Assembly: GCF_018403265.1 (NCBI RefSeq) | Contig: NZ_BOSI01000010.1 | Location: 1-64,000 of the forward strand | Origin: Paenibacillus sp. J31TS4 | GTDB lineage: Bacteria > Bacillota > Bacilli > Paenibacillales > NBRC-103111 | DNA length: 64,000 nt | Reading direction: 5' to 3' | Shown here: piece by piece, positions 28,949 to 38,258 of the stretch | How positions within the stretch are numbered: position 1 is the stretch's first letter | Layout: each line of letters begins with the position of its first letter | Position numbers and translations under genes: made by a program | Notes under the pieces: model-generated | Database searches by the model: none | Told to the model about the DNA's origin: nothing | What the model saw: only the letters and a program-made list of their open reading frames with translations

Positions 28949-30472
28949 TTATCGGCCGCCGGACGGGCGAAGTTTTTTTGCTTCCTGCCAGTATGTTTCC
29001 AGTTCCTGCAAATCAGTCTGGTCAAAACGTTTCCCCTTTAAACGCAGCTGCTCCTCGATGTACGAGAAGCGGCTGACGAATTTGCGGTTGGTCAGCGTGA
29101 GCGCTTCCTCCGGCTCGACCTTCAGGAAACGAGCCAAATTGACGACCGCAAACAGCAGGTCGCCGACCTCTCCCGCCACCGCCGCGCGGGCTTCGTCCCT
29201 CTCGCTCTCGGAAGCGCCTGCCGATTCGGCCGCCTCCTTGACCTCGGCCAGCTCCTCCTCGAGCTTGGCGTAGACGTCCGCCACCTGGTCCCAATCGAAG
29301 CCGACCTTGGCCGCCTTCTTCTGGAGCTGGTGGGCCTTCATCAGCGCGGGCAGATCCCGGGGCACGCCGGCAAGCACGGACAGCGACTCGACATCGATGC
29401 CCTTCTTCCGCTTCTCTTCCCGCTTCATCTCCTGCCAGCGGCCGAGCGCCTCCTCGGCGTCGTTCGCTTCCCGGTCGCCGAACACATGCGGATGGCGGCG
29501 GATAAGCTTGTCGTTGATGCCCTGCAGCACGTCTTCAACGGTGAACGCCCCCGTCTCCGCTTCCATCTGCGCATGCATGACCACCTGGAGCAGCAGGTCG
29601 CCGAGCTCCTCGCACATCGCATCCGGGTCGTCGTCGTCGATCGTCTCCAGCACCTCGTACGTCTCCTCGATCAAGTTGCGGCGAATGCTCGCATGCGTCT
29701 GCTCGCGGTCCCACGGGCAGCCGTCGGGACTGCGGAGAATGGCGACGATCTCCTTGAGCCGTTCGAAGGACCGGCTCCGCAGCGTCTCCTCGTCGGAGCG
29801 GGGCACCCAGATCAAGGAAAGGTTCCCATAGCCGTCCAGACGATCCAGCTCGTACAGCGGGACCTCCTGGATCTCCTCCTGTCCCTCGACGCCGAGAGCA
29901 TGCCCGACTACGACCGGGTAATCGTCGGGATATCTCTCCATCAGCGCCAGCTTGACGTCGGACGCGGTGAAAGCGTCATAAACCTGGGCGATGACCGTAT
30001 GCACGCGGGGGTTCAACCCTCCCGCCTCCAGCGCCGTCGCGTCGAGCAGCTGGAAGCCCTCGATCGGGTCGAAGCCGAAGCGGACGAACGCTTGATCCAG
30101 GAAGCTCTCCCCGCCCAGAATTTGAAGCGGGATCCCCGCCTCAGGGCATCTCTGCTTCAGCAGCTGGGTCGTCCTCTCCGCCACCATCGGATGTCCCGGG
30201 ACGGCGTAAACCAGCTCGCCGCTTCCCGAGCGTGCTTCCTCGATCAGCCGGTCCGCAATGGCGGCGTACACGCCGTCGAACGACTCCTGCTCCTCGTAGA
30301 GCGAATCAAAGGAGCGGAATGCCACGCCGCTGCGCTTCATATAGTCCGTTACCGGATGCTGCTCCGTCCTCAGGAACAATGCGTCCGCCTGCCGCAGCTT
30401 GTCCCAGATGCCCAGCGTCAGCTGCGTTTCGTCGCCGGAGCCCAGTCCGACTACGGTTAATCTGGCTGCCAT
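28949..30472 (-). CDS. mazG: YabN: tetrapyrrole methylase-like domain fused to MazG nucleotide pyrophosphohydrolase
   Basis: 507 residues. The N-terminal half (about 1-220) has the SAM-dependent tetrapyrrole methylase fold (TVVGLGSGDETQLTLG, VYAVPGHPMVAERTT), with the catalytic role unproven. The C-terminal half is a tandem MazG all-alpha NTP pyrophosphohydrolase with metal-binding EELGDLLLQVVMHA and EVGDLLFAVVNLARF. It probably clears aberrant NTPs. Same fusion and locus as B. subtilis yabN. Confidence 0.92.
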   Translation of the reverse strand: MAARLTVVGLGSGDETQLTLGIWDKLRQADALFLRTEQHPVTDYMKRSGVAFRSFDSLYEEQESFDGVYAAIADRLIEEARSGSGELVYAVPGHPMVAERTTQLLKQRCPEAGIPLQILGGESFLDQAFVRFGFDPIEGFQLLDATALEAGGLNPRVHTVIAQVYDAFTASDVKLALMERYPDDYPVVVGHALGVEGQEEIQEVPLYELDRLDGYGNLSLIWVPRSDEETLRSRSFERLKEIVAILRSPDGCPWDREQTHASIRRNLIEETYEVLETIDDDDPDAMCEELGDLLLQVVMHAQMEAETGAFTVEDVLQGINDKLIRRHPHVFGDREANDAEEALGRWQEMKREEKRKKGIDVESLSVLAGVPRDLPALMKAHQLQKKAAKVGFDWDQVADVYAKLEEELAEVKEAAESAGASESERDEARAAVAGEVGDLLFAVVNLARFLKVEPEEALTLTNRKFVSRFSYIEEQLRLKGKRFDQTDLQELETYWQEAKKLRPSGGR

Positions 30473-30511
30473 TGTCTCATCCTCCTCTGTCTCTCTAGCA
30501 AATGTTCCTCT

Positions 30512-32314
30512 CTATTCTCCGCCGTTGGAGCGTCCGCCCTGCCGGGCCGCGAGCGGCTTCAGCTTGCGGCCGATGCCAGGCAGAAGGTCAAGCTCCCTCT
30601 CGCCAACGGCGCCCAGCCGCAGGAGAGCCAGCAGGTAGCTGACCGCTCCCGCCGCCACGGCGGTCAGTGCGAGACCCGTCTCCTCCAGCCGCGAAGGCAG
30701 CCCCGCGGAGAGCAGGCCGAGCAGGCCGCGGCCCCCATAGACGACGGCCAGCACGGCAGCCGACATGAGAGCGACAGCGCCCAGCGGCCGCAGCAGCCCG
30801 TGCAGATCCAGTGCCAAGCGAAGGCCGCCGTGCCGCCGGAGGTCGAGCAGGTTCAGGCCGCTGGCCACGGCATACGCCAGCACCGCCGCCGCTGCGGCCC
30901 CCTCGATCCCCCAGAGGGGCATCAGGAGCATATTGCCGACGAGCTTGATGGCGACGCCGATGCCGAGATTGCGGACCGGCCGCAGCACGGCCCCCAGCCC
31001 TTGCAGCACGCTCGACGTCACGATGTGCAGCGTGCTGAAGAGAGCGGTGAACGCCAGCACGGCCATTGCCCCCGAGCCCTCGGCCGAGGCGAAGAACATG
31101 ACGTTCAGCGGAACGGCCGCCGCCGCCAGGCCGCACGACGCGGCAAGGCCGATCAGCCAGGAGAAGCGGATGGCGAGGCCTGCCCGGGTCTGCAGCGCCG
31201 CATCGTCCCGGCGCTGCCAGGCGTCTGCGATAGCCGGGATCAGGGCGGCCGACAGCGAGGAGGCGACCATCGAGACGAGCTGCACGAGCGGCAGCCCGTG
31301 GTTGTAGAGCCCGAAGGCGCGGATCGCCTCCGCTTCGCCCGCGCCGCGCGCCAGGAGCAGCCGCGGCATCGTGAACGTGTCGACGAGTGTCAGGAGCGGC
31401 ACGACGAGCGAGCCGAGGCAGATCGGCAGCGCATAGCGCAAGAAGCGGCCGATCAGCGCGGCGGCCGGCTCGCGCGGCGGCGCGGCTGGCGCAAGGCCCG
31501 CGGCAGGCGGCAGCTCAGCGGCCGCTGCAGCTTCCGCGGCGGCAGCGGGCGCCCCAGGCGCGGTAGTCGCCGGCGAAGCGGGCGCCGGCGAGGCGGCGTC
31601 GGTGCCGGCTGGCTCGGCCGTGCTGCTTCGGCCGGGGCCGCCGAGGCGCTGCCGGCGGGCCGCACGGCGCCAGAAGCCGAGCATCACCGCGAGGCCTGCT
31701 GCCGCGCCTGCCACCGAGCCGAACGTCGCGCCCGCCGCGATCCAAGCGTCGCTCGCGCCGACGTGCAGGAAGTAGAGCAGCAGCGCGATCATCGCCGCCA
31801 CGCGCACGAGCTGCTCGGCTACCTGCGACACCGCGGTGGGGAGCATGTCCTGCAGCCCTTGAAAATACCCGCGCAGGGCCGCCAGCGGGGGGACCAGAAG
31901 CAGCGCGAAGGCGACGCTGCGGATCGCCGTCTCCGTCCGGGCCACGCCCATCCACCCGGCGAGATGGCCCGCTCCGCCGTACAAGGCAGCGAAGCAGACG
32001 ATCCCCGTCGCCATCAGAACGGCGGTCGCGAGCCGAAGCACCCTGCGCGCTTCGTCCATCCGGCCGAAGGCCGCGTGCTCCGCCACGAATTTGGAGACGG
32101 CAATAGGGATGCCGGCCGTCGCCAGCGTCAGAATTGTAATGTAAAGCGGGTAAACCGCGTTATAGATGCCGAACACGCCGTCGCCCGCCAAGTTCTGCAG
32201 CGGGATCTTTTGCATTGTCCCGAGAAGCTTCGATACGACAGCCGCAGCCGCCAGCATCGCCGCTCCGGTAACCAGGCTGCTGCGCGCCGCAGAGGGGGTT
32301 TTCTCCGCCTTCAT
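30512..32314 (-). CDS. SpoVB/MurJ-type polysaccharide or lipid flippase (YabM-like)
   Basis: About fourteen transmembrane segments of the MOP exporter superfamily (start SLVTGAAMLAAAAVVSKLLG, then KIPLQNLAGDGVFGIYNAVY). Relatives SpoVB and YtgP/MurJ move peptidoglycan precursors. It is 600 residues, longer than B. subtilis YabM (about 530), largely due to an Ala/Pro-rich insert at about 230-285 between two halves (see findings). It lies between mazG and spoVT, as yabM does. Substrate not known; a cortex or cell-wall role is inferred. Confidence 0.87.
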   Translation of the reverse strand: MKAEKTPSAARSSLVTGAAMLAAAAVVSKLLGTMQKIPLQNLAGDGVFGIYNAVYPLYITILTLATAGIPIAVSKFVAEHAAFGRMDEARRVLRLATAVLMATGIVCFAALYGGAGHLAGWMGVARTETAIRSVAFALLLVPPLAALRGYFQGLQDMLPTAVSQVAEQLVRVAAMIALLLYFLHVGASDAWIAAGATFGSVAGAAAGLAVMLGFWRRAARRQRLGGPGRSSTAEPAGTDAASPAPASPATTAPGAPAAAAEAAAAAELPPAAGLAPAAPPREPAAALIGRFLRYALPICLGSLVVPLLTLVDTFTMPRLLLARGAGEAEAIRAFGLYNHGLPLVQLVSMVASSLSAALIPAIADAWQRRDDAALQTRAGLAIRFSWLIGLAASCGLAAAAVPLNVMFFASAEGSGAMAVLAFTALFSTLHIVTSSVLQGLGAVLRPVRNLGIGVAIKLVGNMLLMPLWGIEGAAAAAVLAYAVASGLNLLDLRRHGGLRLALDLHGLLRPLGAVALMSAAVLAVVYGGRGLLGLLSAGLPSRLEETGLALTAVAAGAVSYLLALLRLGAVGERELDLLPGIGRKLKPLAARQGGRSNGGE

Positions 32315-32424
32315 TCCTTCTCGTTCCCGCCCCTCTTTAGAATTGCCCTCTATTATACCGCTCCGCCGCCGCTCCCGCCAGCGGTCCTACCGCCTGGCGA
32401 AAGGCCCCGTCCGCGTGCGGGCGC

Positions 32425-32474
32425 AAAAAAAGCCTCCTCGCCAGGGAGCACCCAGCACCCTGTGTAGGAAGGCT
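32425..32474 (-). terminator. terminator after spoVT
   Basis: Stem AGCCTTCCT/AGGAGGCT (32431-32438 with 32466-32474) with one mismatch and a long loop, then TTTTTTT on the minus strand, 20 nt past the spoVT stop. Confidence 0.75.
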
Positions 32475-32496
32475 TCATCCGGCACGAGCCCGGCAA

Positions 32497-33039
32497 TTAT
32501 TGCTCCATTTGCTTGGCGAGAAACGCAGCCGCCGTTTCCGCCATTTTTTGCTCCATCTGCCCCATTTTGACTGCCTCGTCCTTGCTGGCCATAATGACGG
32601 CCCCGATCGGGTCCCCGCCTGCCACGATAGGAGCGACTACATAGGAGGTGTACATGTCCTTAAGGTCCTTGCACAGCTCGTAGGCTCCCGGAGAGGCTTC
32701 CACGGCTACCTTGCGGTTCTCCATGCTTGTCTCGATGATCGGGCCGATCTGCTTGTCCATGAAGTCCTTCTTGGATGCACCGGATACGGCAATAACCGTA
32801 TCCCGGTCGGAGATCAACACGATATGATTCGTGCTTTCGTACAGCGATTCTGCGTATTCCTTGGCGAAATCGCCCAGCTCGCCGATGGGCGAGTATTTCT
32901 TCAGGATGACTTCTCCATCGCGGTCCACGAAGATTTCAAGCGGATCCCCTTCCCGGATGCGGAGCGTGCGGCGGATTTCTTTCGGAATGACCACCCTGCC
33001 CAAATCATCTATACGTCGAACGATGCCAGTTGCTTTCAT
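32497..33039 (-). CDS. spoVT: stage V sporulation protein T (AbrB-like regulator)
   Basis: Forespore transcription regulator that tunes sigma-G genes. N-terminal swapped-hairpin AbrB domain (MKATGIVRRIDDLGRVVIPK, EIRRTLRIREGDPLEIF), residues 1-50, then a C-terminal GAF-like domain (HIVLISDRDTVIAVSGASKK, GDPIGAVIMAS). 180 residues, standard. Upstream 33040-33130 should hold a sigma-G promoter; I saw no convincing match. Confidence 0.96.
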   Translation of the reverse strand: MKATGIVRRIDDLGRVVIPKEIRRTLRIREGDPLEIFVDRDGEVILKKYSPIGELGDFAKEYAESLYESTNHIVLISDRDTVIAVSGASKKDFMDKQIGPIIETSMENRKVAVEASPGAYELCKDLKDMYTSYVVAPIVAGGDPIGAVIMASKDEAVKMGQMEQKMAETAAAFLAKQMEQ

Positions 33040-33186
33040 TGTCTCGGATGCCTCGCTTTCGTATGGTGGACTCTCAATTCACTGGATGGAAGTGTAATTA
33101 AAGTATTCTTCCGCTTCCATATTCTTATACATTGGCCCGGGCCGGCCGTTCCCCGGATCTCCAAGGGAATGATCGGAGAAGCAGAC

Positions 33187-33221
33187 AAAAAAAGAAGCCC
33201 CGGAACGGGTCCGGATGCTTC
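33187..33221 (-). terminator. intrinsic terminator after prsA
   Basis: Stem GAAGCATCCGG/CCGGGGCTTC (33211-33221 with 33194-33203) with one mismatch, then TTTTTTT on the minus strand, about 30 nt past the prsA stop. Confidence 0.87.
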
Positions 33222-33251
33222 TGTACGGCCTTGCGGCCTGCTTCTCAACCA

Positions 33252-34340
33252 TTATTTGGCCGCTGGCGACGCCGAAGGGCTGGCCGCCGGTGCACTCGCT
33301 CCCGGAGAAGCGCTCGCTGCCGGTGCACTTGCTTCCGGAGACGCGCTTCCCGCCGGTGCGCTGGCGCTTGGGCTAGGAGACGGCTGCGGCAGGTTCGTTT
33401 TGAAGTCCAGCTCTGCAAGGTCCTTCTCCATGAAGTTCTGGAGCTTCTCTTGGCCGAGATAGTCTTTCAACTGGTCTTTTACTTTGTCGAAATCCTCCGT
33501 GCCGCGGGCGTCGACCTTCATAATATGGTAGCCAAAGGACGATTCGAACGGATCGCTGATCTGGTTGAGCGGCAGCGTCTCGGCTTTCTCGAGGAACGCC
33601 GGATCCCACTGGCTGTTCGCAAGCACTTCGTTCTCGTACTTGCCGCCGTTGTCCTTGGAGCCCGGATCGTCGGAATACTCCTTGGCGAGCGCCGAGAAAT
33701 CGCCCTTGTTGTCAAGCTTCGCTTTGACTTCCTTGGCGCGGGCGAGCGCCTCTTCCTTGGTCCGGACGTCTTTGCCTTCCTGGTCCTTGGTCATGATGAG
33801 AATATGGCTGACGCTCGCCGTGTCGAACTGCTTCGCTTTGGCAAATTCGTCGTACTTGGCTTTGGTCTCCTCATCCGTCACCTGCGATTCGATAACATTC
33901 ATCGCAAGGATGCTGCTGCCGATGTAGTCCTTGATGTCGCTTTCCTTGAGGTTGTTCTTCTTGAGCTCGTCCTTGAACGCATTCTTGCCCTGCGATTCAA
34001 AGTACTGCTTGATCTGCTTCATCTGCTCGTCCACTTTGGTGTCGGCGTCCTTCTTCTGGTCGGAGTTCGCTTTCTTCTCCAGAATCTGAACGGTCGCCAT
34101 CTGCTTGAGCATGTATTCGTTGAAATCCGGGAGTTCCTTGTAGCTGGCGTATTCCGGGCTGAAGAACGTGATCGTATTGACGAACTTGTCCAGTTCGGTT
34201 TGGGTAATCTTGCCGTCCTTCCATGTAGCGACTGCCGCTTTGGAGCTCTTGGTGCCGCATGCGCTCAGCATCGCCACCGCGAGCAGGAGGACAAGGCCCA
34301 GATACAGACCTCTGGACAAGGTATGATTACTTCGCAACAT
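33252..34340 (-). CDS. prsA: PrsA-type foldase lipoprotein (parvulin)
   Basis: Extracytoplasmic foldase for secreted proteins. From the ATG at 34340 (AAGGGAG upstream, overlapping the mfd stop) the 362-residue product has a lipoprotein signal with lipobox LSAC (Cys28). A chaperone region follows, then a parvulin PPIase domain (about 190-290: SVSHILIMTKDQEGKD, FSALAKEYSDDPGSKDNGG, SSFGYHIMKVDAR). The C-terminal 40 residues are a Pro/Ser/Ala repeat, absent from B. subtilis PrsA. It is coupled to mfd here, unlike B. subtilis where prsA is elsewhere. Confidence 0.93.
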   Translation of the reverse strand: MLRSNHTLSRGLYLGLVLLLAVAMLSACGTKSSKAAVATWKDGKITQTELDKFVNTITFFSPEYASYKELPDFNEYMLKQMATVQILEKKANSDQKKDADTKVDEQMKQIKQYFESQGKNAFKDELKKNNLKESDIKDYIGSSILAMNVIESQVTDEETKAKYDEFAKAKQFDTASVSHILIMTKDQEGKDVRTKEEALARAKEVKAKLDNKGDFSALAKEYSDDPGSKDNGGKYENEVLANSQWDPAFLEKAETLPLNQISDPFESSFGYHIMKVDARGTEDFDKVKDQLKDYLGQEKLQNFMEKDLAELDFKTNLPQPSPSPSASAPAGSASPEASAPAASASPGASAPAASPSASPAAK

Positions 34341-37300
34341 TATGCAATTCTCCCTTCGGTTTGTAAGCCTCATTGTATTGTACCAGAAACCGCTCCATCA
34401 AATCTATCGCTTGTTCCGGCTTGAGACCCTTGGCCTTGACTATGATCTGGATTTGCGGCCCCGGTACGGGCTTGATGCGTCCTTCAAAGCGCGAGCAGAT
34501 GGCGAGCAGCTTCTTGCCTTCCAGCGTGCCGTTCTGCTCGGCGTTCATCGTGATGATATAATCCTCGCCTTTCTGGACGACCGAATGGATACCGTAGAGA
34601 GCGCCATACGCCTTGAGACGCGCCACCGCCAGCAGGTTGTCGACGGCAAGCGGCAAATCGCCGAACCGGTCGATCAGTTCCTCCTGCAGGTCGGCCGCTT
34701 CCTCCAGCGTGGTAATGGCGGCGACTTTTTTGTAAATCTCGATCTTCTGAATGCTGTCGTAGATATAGTCGGATGGCAGATAAGCGTCCAAATGAATATC
34801 GAGCTGCAGGGCGTACGGCTTGGCTGGCTCCTGCACGTCCCCTTCCATTTCCTTCTTGCGGCGGGCAATCTCCTCGGCGAGCATCTGCGAATACAGATCG
34901 AACCCGACGGAGGCGATGAACCCGTGCTGCTCGGCACCCAGCAAATTGCCCGCTCCCCGGATGGACAAATCCCTCATCGCAATTTTAAACCCGGATCCAA
35001 GTTCTGTAAACTCCTTGATCGCCTGAAGCCGTTTTTCGGCGACCTCGGTCAGCACCTTGTCCCGCTGGTAGGTGAAGTAGGCGTACGCGATCCGGTTGGA
35101 CCGGCCAACCCGTCCGCGCAGCTGGTACAGCTGGGACAGCCCCATCTTGTCGGCGTCGTGAACGATCAAGGTGTTGACGTTCGGAATGTCGACCCCCGTC
35201 TCGATAATGCTCGTGCTGACCAGCACGTCGTATTCTCCGTCCAGGAAGTCGAGGATCGTCCGCTCCAGCTCCTGCTCGCCCATCTGGCCGTGCGCGACGG
35301 CGACGCGCGCATCCGGTACCATCATGGCGATCTGGTCGGCGATCTGCTGAATGCCCTGCACCCGGTTGTATAGATAGTAGACTTGACCCTCCCGGGCCAA
35401 CTCCCGCTCAATCGCCTCCCGGACGAGAGCGCCGCTGTATTCGACCACGTAAGTCTGCACGGGGAACCGGTTCTCCGGCGGCGTCTCGATAACCGACAGA
35501 TCCCGCACGCCCAGCATGGACATATGCAGCGTCCGCGGAATCGGCGTCGCCGTGAGCGTAAGGACGTCCACGTTGGTCTTCAGCCGCTTCAGCTTCTCCT
35601 TGTGCGAGACGCCGAACCGCTGCTCCTCGTCGACGATGAGCAGGCCGAGGTCTTTGAACTGCACGTCCGCGGACAGGAGCCGGTGCGTGCCGATGACGAT
35701 GTCGACCGTACCCGCCTTGATGCCCTTCATCGTCTCGCTCTGCTCTTTCTTGGAGCGGAAGCGGCTCAGCACCTGGATGCGGAACGGGTAATCCGAGAAC
35801 CGTTCCCGGAACGTCTCGTAGTGCTGCTGGGCCAAAATCGTTGTCGGTACAAGCACGGCGACCTGCTTGCCGTCGATGGCGGCCTTGAATGCCGCCCGCA
35901 CGGCCACCTCGGTTTTGCCGTAGCCTACGTCGCCGCAGAGCAGCCGGTCCATCGGGCGCGACTTCTCCATATCTTCCTTGATCTCCAGGATGGCGCGCAG
36001 CTGATCCGTCGTCTCCTCGTACGGGAACAACCCCTCGAATTCCTGCTGGTACGGCGTGTCCTTGGTGAATCCGTAGCCCGGGGTCGACTGACGCTCCGCG
36101 TAGAGCTTGATCAAATCGTCGGCGATATCCTTGACGGAAGAACGAACCTTGCTCTTGACACGGTTCCATTCCGTTCCGCCGAGCTTATAGATCTTAGGCT
36201 CCTTCTCCTCGGAGCCGACGTACTTCTGGATCAGGTCGATCTGATCAATCGGCACGGACAGCTTGTCGCCGCCCGCGTACAGAATATGCAGGTAATCCTT
36301 GTGAATGCCGTTGATCTCCAGCGTTCCGATGCCGACATACTTGCCGATGCCGTGATTGACGTGCACGACATAATCGCCGACCTTGAGCTCCTGGTAGCTC
36401 TTGATCCGCTCGGCGTTCTCGATCTTCTTGTCGACCCGGCGGGCTTTGCGCTGCTTCTGCGAGAACATCTCGCCCTCGGTCAGCACGACCAGATGAATGG
36501 ACGGCATCTCGAAGCCGGCCTGCAGGTTCCCCTCGATGAGCTCCGGCTCGTCGATCTTGTAGTCCTGCAGCACCCGGCGAATGCGGTCTTTCCGTTCTTG
36601 GCCGGCGGCCAGCATCATCACGCGCGAGCCTGCCTTTTTCCAGCGCTCCATCTCCGTCTTGAGCAGATTCATCTGCCCGTGGAAGTTCTGCATCGCGCGG
36701 CACATGAAGTTCACGATGTTCTGCGGCTGCGTATGCGGAACCTGGCGCAGGAACAGCGACAGATAGAGCGTCGGGAACAGCTTGCGGTGAAACAGCGCGT
36801 CATAAGGTTTGGACAGGGTGAAGCCGGGCAGCGTCTTGCCCTCCTGGAGGAGATTCACTACCCATTCCGCTTCGTCCCGCTCCAGCTGCTTCGCCGTCTC
36901 GAGCAGACGGGACGGCTCGTCGATCAAAAGCAGCGTATCGTCTTCCATGTAATCAAACAGCGTATGCTGCTCTGGATAGAGCAGCGAGATATATTTGAAG
37001 AGTCCGGGGAACATCTGCTGCTCCCGCAGCTGCTCGATCTCTCCCTGGATCTCCTCCTGCAGCTTCTGCCTCGCCTGCTTGTCGGTCATCTTGCCGAGCT
37101 GCAGCTGCAGGGCGTCGTACGCCTTCTCCGCCGCATCCTGAAACCGCTTGCGGTCGGCAATCGTCTCCATCGCCGGCGGAATCGTCACCTGCTTCAGCTT
37201 CTCATTCGAGCGCTGATCCGTAACATCGAACGTACGGATCGAATCGACCTCGATATCGAACAGCTCAATCCGGTACGGATCCGCCGACGTGAGAGGGTAG

Positions 37301-37848
37301 ATGTCAATGATGCCGCCGCGCACGCTGAGCTCGCCCTTGCGCTCGACCTGCTCCACCCGGCTGTATCCGAGCTCGGTCATCCGCAGCAGGAACGCCTCGA
37401 GGTCGAGCTCCTGGCCGAGCTCGAGTGTGACCGACGCGTCGGCGTAAACCTCCTTGAGCGGCAGCAGGCGGCGCAGCCCGGCGAACGGCGTCACGAGCAC
37501 GCCGCGGAATCCGGCGGCCAGCCGCGTCAGGGCGTCGATCCGCTGCGCCAGCGTTTCGGGGCTCTGCACGGACGCCTCTGTCGCCAGCAGCTCCTGGGCA
37601 GGATAAAGGAGCACCTGCTCCTCGGAGAGGCACTCTTTCAGATCCTCGGCTATTTTTTGCGCGGCGAACATGTTATGGGTAACGACAAGAATCGGGCGCT
37701 CCAGCTCGCCGGCGAGCGCTGCGATCATGACCTGGCGGGATGAGCCGGTCAAACCCGAGATCAGCTGCTCGCGCATTCCGGACCGGATGCCCGACAGGAT
37801 CGACTGAAAATCAGTATCACCCGAAAAAGCTTGTATCAACGAACGCAA
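34327..37848 (-). CDS. mfd: transcription-repair coupling factor
   Basis: Removes RNA polymerase stalled at DNA damage and recruits UvrA. UvrB-homology N-terminal region; RNA polymerase-interacting CarD-like domain (VGDYVVHVNHGIGKYVGIGT, about 490-550); then RecG-like helicase with Walker A LLCGDVGYGKTEVA, Walker B LLIVDEEQRFGV and LTATPIPRTL; C-terminal TRCF domain. I place the start at TTG 37848 because AAAGGGAG lies 8 nt upstream and the length (1173) then matches B. subtilis (1177). An earlier start at 37884 would run into the upstream terminator. It is coupled to prsA downstream. Confidence 0.96.
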   Translation of the reverse strand: MRSLIQAFSGDTDFQSILSGIRSGMREQLISGLTGSSRQVMIAALAGELERPILVVTHNMFAAQKIAEDLKECLSEEQVLLYPAQELLATEASVQSPETLAQRIDALTRLAAGFRGVLVTPFAGLRRLLPLKEVYADASVTLELGQELDLEAFLLRMTELGYSRVEQVERKGELSVRGGIIDIYPLTSADPYRIELFDIEVDSIRTFDVTDQRSNEKLKQVTIPPAMETIADRKRFQDAAEKAYDALQLQLGKMTDKQARQKLQEEIQGEIEQLREQQMFPGLFKYISLLYPEQHTLFDYMEDDTLLLIDEPSRLLETAKQLERDEAEWVVNLLQEGKTLPGFTLSKPYDALFHRKLFPTLYLSLFLRQVPHTQPQNIVNFMCRAMQNFHGQMNLLKTEMERWKKAGSRVMMLAAGQERKDRIRRVLQDYKIDEPELIEGNLQAGFEMPSIHLVVLTEGEMFSQKQRKARRVDKKIENAERIKSYQELKVGDYVVHVNHGIGKYVGIGTLEINGIHKDYLHILYAGGDKLSVPIDQIDLIQKYVGSEEKEPKIYKLGGTEWNRVKSKVRSSVKDIADDLIKLYAERQSTPGYGFTKDTPYQQEFEGLFPYEETTDQLRAILEIKEDMEKSRPMDRLLCGDVGYGKTEVAVRAAFKAAIDGKQVAVLVPTTILAQQHYETFRERFSDYPFRIQVLSRFRSKKEQSETMKGIKAGTVDIVIGTHRLLSADVQFKDLGLLIVDEEQRFGVSHKEKLKRLKTNVDVLTLTATPIPRTLHMSMLGVRDLSVIETPPENRFPVQTYVVEYSGALVREAIERELAREGQVYYLYNRVQGIQQIADQIAMMVPDARVAVAHGQMGEQELERTILDFLDGEYDVLVSTSIIETGVDIPNVNTLIVHDADKMGLSQLYQLRGRVGRSNRIAYAYFTYQRDKVLTEVAEKRLQAIKEFTELGSGFKIAMRDLSIRGAGNLLGAEQHGFIASVGFDLYSQMLAEEIARRKKEMEGDVQEPAKPYALQLDIHLDAYLPSDYIYDSIQKIEIYKKVAAITTLEEAADLQEELIDRFGDLPLAVDNLLAVARLKAYGALYGIHSVVQKGEDYIITMNAEQNGTLEGKKLLAICSRFEGRIKPVPGPQIQIIVKAKGLKPEQAIDLMERFLVQYNEAYKPKGELHNVAK

Positions 37849-37882
37849 ATCGTTCCACTCCCTTTCGGCCCGAAGGCCAACC

Positions 37883-37912
37883 AAAAAGAAGCCTCGGCTG
37901 TTCTGCCAAGGC
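37883..37912 (-). terminator. intrinsic terminator after fin
   Basis: Stem GCCTTGGC/GCCGAGGC (37905-37912 with 37891-37898) with one G-T pair, loop AGAACA, then TTCTTTTTGG on the minus strand. It lies between fin and the mfd RBS. Confidence 0.8.
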
Positions 37913-37944
37913 CCGTCAACTGCCCGATGCGGCGTGGGCTCCTC

Positions 37945-38175
37945 TTATTGTAACGGACTGCCGAGCAAATTCAGCTCCGGATTGGCCTGAAGCGCTTCCC
38001 GGCAGTAGTCGCAAGTGACATTTACGGTAACATCCCCGTTCGGGTTATAGGCTATTATATCTCTCCGCTCTGCGGGGGTCAAGAATTGGAACCCCAACAT
38101 CGACTCGGTCACGAGCTCGCTGTTCAAGCTCCCAATCGTGCTCCGGCAGTGCCGGCAAACATACGTAATGGCCAT
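37945..38175 (-). CDS. fin: anti-sigma-F factor Fin
   Basis: 76 residues, identical in length to B. subtilis Fin (YabK). Two zinc-binding CxxC pairs (YVCRHCRSTIG near residue 7 and TCDYCREALQ near 55) with the central GFQFLTPAERRDIIAYNPNG. Fin binds sigma-F to help the switch to sigma-G in the forespore. Position between pth and mfd is conserved. Confidence 0.93.
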   Translation of the reverse strand: MAITYVCRHCRSTIGSLNSELVTESMLGFQFLTPAERRDIIAYNPNGDVTVNVTCDYCREALQANPELNLLGSPLQ

Positions 38176-38258
38176 TCTTTCTCACCCTCTCCTTCTATCT
38201 AGTCCTCCCTAGTATGTCCGGAAAGGGGAGCGTTTAAGCCCGCCCGCGCAAAAGCGCG

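Noticed and set aside
30800-32467. 555-codon plus-strand open frame rich in Arg/Gly/Gln
   Set aside because: Antisense to the SpoVB-type flippase; composition is a frame artefact.
33040-33130. Sigma-G promoter before spoVT
   Set aside because: TGAATT and CATACGA occur but only 10 nt apart, far from the required spacing.
35383-37743. 786-codon plus-strand open frame
   Set aside because: It is wholly antisense to mfd. Its codon pattern is the shadow of a GC-rich gene on the other strand, and no family is recognisable.
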